Below, one piece after another: positions 34,951 to 37,934 of a stretch of DNA of 37,934 bases. Source of the stretch: Chthoniobacterales bacterium (lineage in GTDB: Bacteria > Verrucomicrobiota > Verrucomicrobiia > Chthoniobacterales > UBA10450); NCBI GenBank assembly GCA_025980625.1, contig JAICXG010000001.1:1-37934 (forward strand), written 5' to 3'. How positions within the stretch are numbered: position 1 is the stretch's first letter; every line of letters starts with the position of its first letter. The notes beneath the pieces were generated by a model. It was given only the letters and a program-made list of their open reading frames with translations. It was not told the DNA's origin and made no database searches. The position numbers were made by a program, and so were the translations under genes.

Positions 34951-35646
34951 CTAACCACGCGGCGAAGGCGCTGCAAAGATGGCACGAACCGGCTGTTGCG
35001 GGTGAAATTTTTCGCGCAGCTCGCGCGTGAAACCCTGCTCCGCTTCCGCCGGCAAGCCGCCTGATTTTTCCCGGGCCAACTGCGGCAGGAGAGCGAGTTC
35101 CTTCTCGATGTCATCAGGAGAAATGCGATTCCAAAATCCGTTCTCGAGGGCGAGCACTTCGACCTCCTCTTGCTCGACCGAGAGGATTTGGGCATGCGGG
35201 AGCTCGATCATGATTTCGTCCGGCTGGATCTCGACGAGAAATTTTTTCCGAAGATCGAAACCGGCTTTAACGAGATAAGTGCCGTGGAGTTTGACCCGCT
35301 TCGTGCTTCCGGCCCAGGTGTGGAGCATCTCGTGGTCGACTTCGACCCGGCGGGCGAGGACCGACAACTCCGCGATCGCGCTTCTTTGCTCGAGGTAGAC
35401 ATGGTTGTTGATCGTGACCCGCGGCTGGAGGTGCACCAGCCTAACGAATGCGTCGCGCGCCTCGCGCCCGAGCTGCTCGAGTCGCGCCGTGCTCTGCGCG
35501 GCGGTGCGCGCGGGCCAGGTCTCGATCCGGTAGAAGACAAAGCCAGCGAGAAGCGCGAGAACGACAATGACGAGAACGATGGCGAGCGGCCATCCTATTC
35601 GCCGCGACCCTGGCTGCTTTGCGCGGCGCTTCCTCTCCAACTCCAT
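34951..35646 (-). CDS. DUF4230 family membrane protein
   Basis: A 231-residue protein with one N-terminal membrane helix (WPLAIVLVIVVLALLAGFVFY) and an extracytoplasmic DUF4230 domain (SAIAELSVLARRVEVDHEML, GTYLVKAGFDLRKKFLVEI, ILSVEQEEVEVLALENGFWN). The function of DUF4230 is unknown. A start at ATG 35646 places the membrane helix near the N-terminus; the longer frame to 35712 is less likely. The stop TAG lies in a variant element (GGTTAGGC), immediately followed by a perfect TCGTTAGGC. Confidence 0.8.
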   Translation of the reverse strand: MELERKRRAKQPGSRRIGWPLAIVLVIVVLALLAGFVFYRIETWPARTAAQSTARLEQLGREARDAFVRLVHLQPRVTINNHVYLEQRSAIAELSVLARRVEVDHEMLHTWAGSTKRVKLHGTYLVKAGFDLRKKFLVEIQPDEIMIELPHAQILSVEQEEVEVLALENGFWNRISPDDIEKELALLPQLAREKSGGLPAEAEQGFTRELREKFHPQQPVRAIFAAPSPRG

Positions 35647-35726
35647 CACCCCAAAAAAGTACCGCCCCCCACACCCGAAGGGCATGAAGGGCGGCTGTTC
35701 CCCCCAGAACAATCGTTCAAATTCGA

Positions 35727-35742
35727 CTCCCGAATACGGGAG
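35727..35742. terminator. stem-loop in the divergent gap before recF
   Basis: CTCCCG, loop AATA, CGGGAG: a 6-bp stem in the gap between the divergent DUF4230 and recF genes. Because both genes point away from it, a regulatory role is at least as likely as termination. Confidence 0.3.
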
Positions 35743-35857
35743 CTAACGCTGGCATGCAAGAAATAATTTTGCGTCGTCCTGGAAATCCAGTTTTGCGGCG
35801 GAACGCAAGCACGTTGACGAAACCCGCATCGTACCGCCTCCTTCAGGCAATCACGCC

Positions 35858-36886
35858 GTGAATCTTCGCGATCTGCAATTGCGCAACTTCCGCTGCTTCG
35901 CTTCCTACGCGGCGGAATTTGCGCCGGGATTCAATTTCATTGTCGGCCCGAACGGGCGCGGCAAGACGACGCTGCTCGAAGCGGCTTGCGTGCTGCTGCG
36001 TTTGCAATCGCAACGTTCCACCAATCTCGCTCCGGCTCTGCGCTTGGGTGAGCGATCGTTTGTGCTGGTCGGCCACGCCTCCGATCACCGCTTGCAGTTT
36101 TACTACAGCGCGCTGCGGCGGAAGGTGGCATTCGACGGGGTTGAGCAACGCGATCTGGCGGAATACCTGAGTCTTGCCCGCGTCGTTTCTTTTGCCAATC
36201 ACGATCTTGATCTCGTGCGCGGGCCCGCGGAGCTGCGCCGGCGCTATCTTGATTTCATCGGCGCGCAGATCGACGTGCGTTATCGCCCCGCGCTGCGCGC
36301 CTATGAACGCGCGCTTCGTTCCCGCAACGCGCTCCTCAAGTCGGCCCATCCCCGGCCGCGCGAGTTGGCCGCTTACACCGAACCGCTCGTCCGCTCGGGC
36401 AATCTGCTGCGCGAGCTGCGTAGCGCGATCGTTAGGCGACTGGCCCCGCGCGCGGCGGAAAGCCAGCGCCAGATCGGCGGCGGCCAGGAAATGCTCGGGC
36501 TCGAGTACGCGCCGGGCAGCGAAGAGGATTTCGCCGCGCAACTGGCGCGGGCCCGAGCCGAGGAAACGCGGCTTCGCCTAACGACGGTCGGGCCGCATCG
36601 CGATGATCTGCGCCTCTTGGTGGAAGGGCGACCGGCGGCACCCTTTGCCTCGGAGGGACAGCAGCGCACTACCGCGCTCGCTCTCAAGCTGGCTCAGGCG
36701 CAAATCTTTGCTGAAAATTTCGGGGCGCCGCCGCTCCTCCTGATCGACGATATTTTCGGCGAGCTGGATGCGGCCCGGCGCAATGCGCTCCTCGGCTGTT
36801 TGCCTAACGAGGCGCAAAAGCTGGTCACGGCGACTTCGCTCGCGTGGCGCGAAGGAAATCTGGAAGGACCGATTCTGCGGTTGTAG
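35858..36886 (+). CDS. recF: DNA replication and repair protein RecF
   Basis: RecF is an SMC-like ATPase that guides RecOR to gaps. The 342-residue product has Walker A GPNGRGKT at residues 30-37, LRRRYLDFIGAQIDVRY, the TTVGPHRDDLRLLVEG segment, the signature FASEGQQRTTALALKLAQ and Walker B LLLIDDIFGELDAARR. The start is GTG at 35858, giving the family's N-terminus (LRDLQLRNFRCF). It is not beside dnaA or dnaN, so this is not an origin region. Three TCGTTAGG elements lie inside. Confidence 0.95.
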   Translation: MNLRDLQLRNFRCFASYAAEFAPGFNFIVGPNGRGKTTLLEAACVLLRLQSQRSTNLAPALRLGERSFVLVGHASDHRLQFYYSALRRKVAFDGVEQRDLAEYLSLARVVSFANHDLDLVRGPAELRRRYLDFIGAQIDVRYRPALRAYERALRSRNALLKSAHPRPRELAAYTEPLVRSGNLLRELRSAIVRRLAPRAAESQRQIGGGQEMLGLEYAPGSEEDFAAQLARARAEETRLRLTTVGPHRDDLRLLVEGRPAAPFASEGQQRTTALALKLAQAQIFAENFGAPPLLLIDDIFGELDAARRNALLGCLPNEAQKLVTATSLAWREGNLEGPILRL

Positions 36887-36945
36887 GCGAGGGTGGGCCC
36901 GCGCCCGCAACTTGCAGAGCAGCATGGGTGGTCTTCTATTTTCTT

Positions 36946-37503
36946 ATGCGTCGCCAGCCGAGCCAGCCGCAGAATTTCACCGGTCAGCTGCTGGTCGCGC
37001 ACCCGAGCATGCTCGATCCGAATTTTCGCCGGAGCGTGCTCTTTATCTCTTCGCACGACGAGTCGGAAGGCGCCGTTGGAGTCATCATCAATCGCCCGCT
37101 CGATAAACATGTTTCAGAATTAGTGACTGAGCCGCCGCCCGACGCGCTTGCCGATGTGCCGGTGTTTCTCGGCGGACCCGTCGGCACGAACCAACTGATG
37201 TTTGCAGCCTTCGATTGGAACGGGCAGAACTCGCTGAGCTTAAATCACCACGTGAATCTCGAGCACGCGCATGAACTGGCGGAACACGATCGGAGCGCAA
37301 TCCGCGCCTTTGTCGGTTATGCGGGTTGGACGGCGGGCCAACTGGAGAATGAGTTGCGCCAGAATGCCTGGGTCTTGCAAAAGCCCAGTCGCACCGCGCT
37401 TGCTCCGGAACGCCTGCCGAGACTCTGGTTTGATATTATGCGCAGCCTCGGCCCCTGGTTCAAGATGTTGGCGGCCGCGCCCGATGATCCTTCTTTGAAC
37501 TAG
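36946..37503 (+). CDS. yqgE: YqgE/AlgH family protein (UPF0301)
   Basis: A 185-residue protein with the family's hallmark N-terminal sequence (QNFTGQLLVAHPSMLDPNFR, then VLFISSHDESEGAVGVIINR), VFLGGPVGTNQLMF and RAFVGYAGWTAGQLENEL. YqgE is a conserved protein of unclear function; the AlgH name comes from an early link to alginate regulation. The ATG at 36946 matches the family start; an in-frame extension upstream overlaps recF and is rejected. The next gene starts 40 bases downstream. Confidence 0.93.
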   Translation: MRRQPSQPQNFTGQLLVAHPSMLDPNFRRSVLFISSHDESEGAVGVIINRPLDKHVSELVTEPPPDALADVPVFLGGPVGTNQLMFAAFDWNGQNSLSLNHHVNLEHAHELAEHDRSAIRAFVGYAGWTAGQLENELRQNAWVLQKPSRTALAPERLPRLWFDIMRSLGPWFKMLAAAPDDPSLN

Positions 37504-37542
37504 CTTCGCGCCCCGGAAAATGCGAAGCAAGTGGGCAAAACT

Positions 37543-37934
37543 ATGATCATCGGCATTCCAAAAGAGATTAAGCCACAGGAGAATCGTGTAAGTCTGGTGC
37601 CTGCGGCGGCTCAACAGCTCACGAAGCGCGGTCACACCGTGCTGGTGCAAAAGGATGCAGGGATGGGTTCGGGTTATCCCGACTCTGACTACGCGGCAGC
37701 AGGGGCAAGGGTCATGGAGAAGGCAGCCGATCTTTTTGCCGATGCCGAGATGATCGTGAAAGTAAAGGAACCATTGCCGGCTGAGTACGAGCTTTTGCGA
37801 AAGGGCCAAATTCTTTTCACCTATCTGCATCTCGCGGCGAGCCGTTCACTTACCGAAGCAGTCGTGAATTCCGGTGTCACCGGCGTGGCCTACGAAACCA
37901 TTCAGGTGGGTCATCGTCTCCCCCTGCTCGAGCC
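37543..37934 (+). CDS. ald: alanine dehydrogenase, 3' end beyond window
   Basis: The frame opens at ATG 37543 and stays open to the window end, giving 130 residues. MIIGIPKEIKPQENRVSLVP, GHTVLVQKDAGMGSGYPD, EMIVKVKEPLPAEYELLRKG and ILFTYLHLAASRSLTEA match the N-terminal domain of Ald, including the substrate-binding Arg15 and Lys74-type positions. Ald interconverts L-alanine and pyruvate with NAD. The remaining two thirds with the Rossmann domain are not visible. No dispersed element lies in this part. Confidence 0.9.
   Translation, partial: MIIGIPKEIKPQENRVSLVPAAAQQLTKRGHTVLVQKDAGMGSGYPDSDYAAAGARVMEKAADLFADAEMIVKVKEPLPAEYELLRKGQILFTYLHLAASRSLTEAVVNSGVTGVAYETIQVGHRLPLLE

Larger units (their letters stand above)
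640..36810. repeat. dispersed 8/9-mer TCGTTAGG(C), 54 copies
   Basis: Exact 8-mers occur at these left ends, as TCGTTAGG (T) or its complement CCTAACGA (C): C640, T1040, C1498, C1817, T2874, C3797, T4434, T6225, T10042, C12691, C13218, T13437, C14153, C14617, T15469, C15602, C17030, T17928, T20724, C21046, T21890, C21957, T22158, T22542, C22820, T22962, T23528, C23759, T23953, C24733, T25679, C25774, T27996, T28585, C29105, C30332, T30443, C31353, C31660, T32108, C32120, T32247, T32436, C32612, T32675, C32948, C33623, T34308, T34470, C34940, C35440, T36429, C36577, C36803. Forty-two extend to TCGTTAGGC; eleven of the others have G in the ninth place and one has T. Three lie between genes, the rest in or at the end of genes. 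The counts are by eye and may miss a few. Confidence 0.9.

Noticed and set aside
35712..35857. Replication origin beside recF.
   Set aside because: No dnaA or dnaN gene and no DnaA-box cluster are visible nearby.

Overview
The window is a high-GC bacterial chromosome segment with almost no gaps between genes. The gene set points to the PVC/Verrucomicrobiota area, perhaps a soil Chthoniobacterales-type lineage. The pointers are a duplicated-domain ADOP permease, a fused SecDF, a short Chlamydia-like HemA, weak or absent Shine-Dalgarno sites, and several GTG/TTG starts. This placement is inference; no rRNA or other phylogenetic marker was tested. No tRNA, rRNA, CRISPR array, transposase or phage gene was seen.

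Layout. Positions 1-2479 hold the 3' part of an ADOP-type permease. A minus-strand operon (6143 to 2690) has a ClpX-like ATPase, a cyclase-like membrane protein and recR, joined by 4-base overlaps. Divergent from it are yajC, fused secDF and rpsU, ending in a 16-bp-stem hairpin. A long minus-strand operon (17670 to 9402) encodes a HemX-like protein, HemA, HemC, a CobA-HemD fusion, a GrpE-like protein, a lidless Hsp70 and a J-like/FGE-like fusion, so early tetrapyrrole synthesis is physically coupled to an alternative Hsp70 system. Then come apt, an accessory island with a secreted two-repeat protein (about 18.55-20.02 kb), a DUF6572 protein, an unknown exported protein, queF-queC, an NlpC/P60 enzyme, an M20 dipeptidase, an APC permease and smc. 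The right end has an S1/P1 nuclease, a small exported protein, an AsmA/TamB-like protein, a DUF4230 protein, recF, yqgE and the start of an alanine dehydrogenase gene.

The most striking signal is not a gene. By my hand count the 8-mer TCGTTAGG (or its complement CCTAACGA) occurs 54 times in 37.9 kb, against about one expected by chance. Forty-two copies extend to TCGTTAGGC. Orientation is balanced (26 versus 28). The copies lie inside genes in five of six possible codon registers, encoding Ser-Leu-Gly, Leu-Thr, Pro-Asn, Val-Arg or Arg-stop, so the conservation is at DNA level. One pair forms a perfect inverted repeat at the 3' overlap of two convergent genes. These properties resemble DNA uptake sequences of naturally competent bacteria, although no function can be shown from this window.
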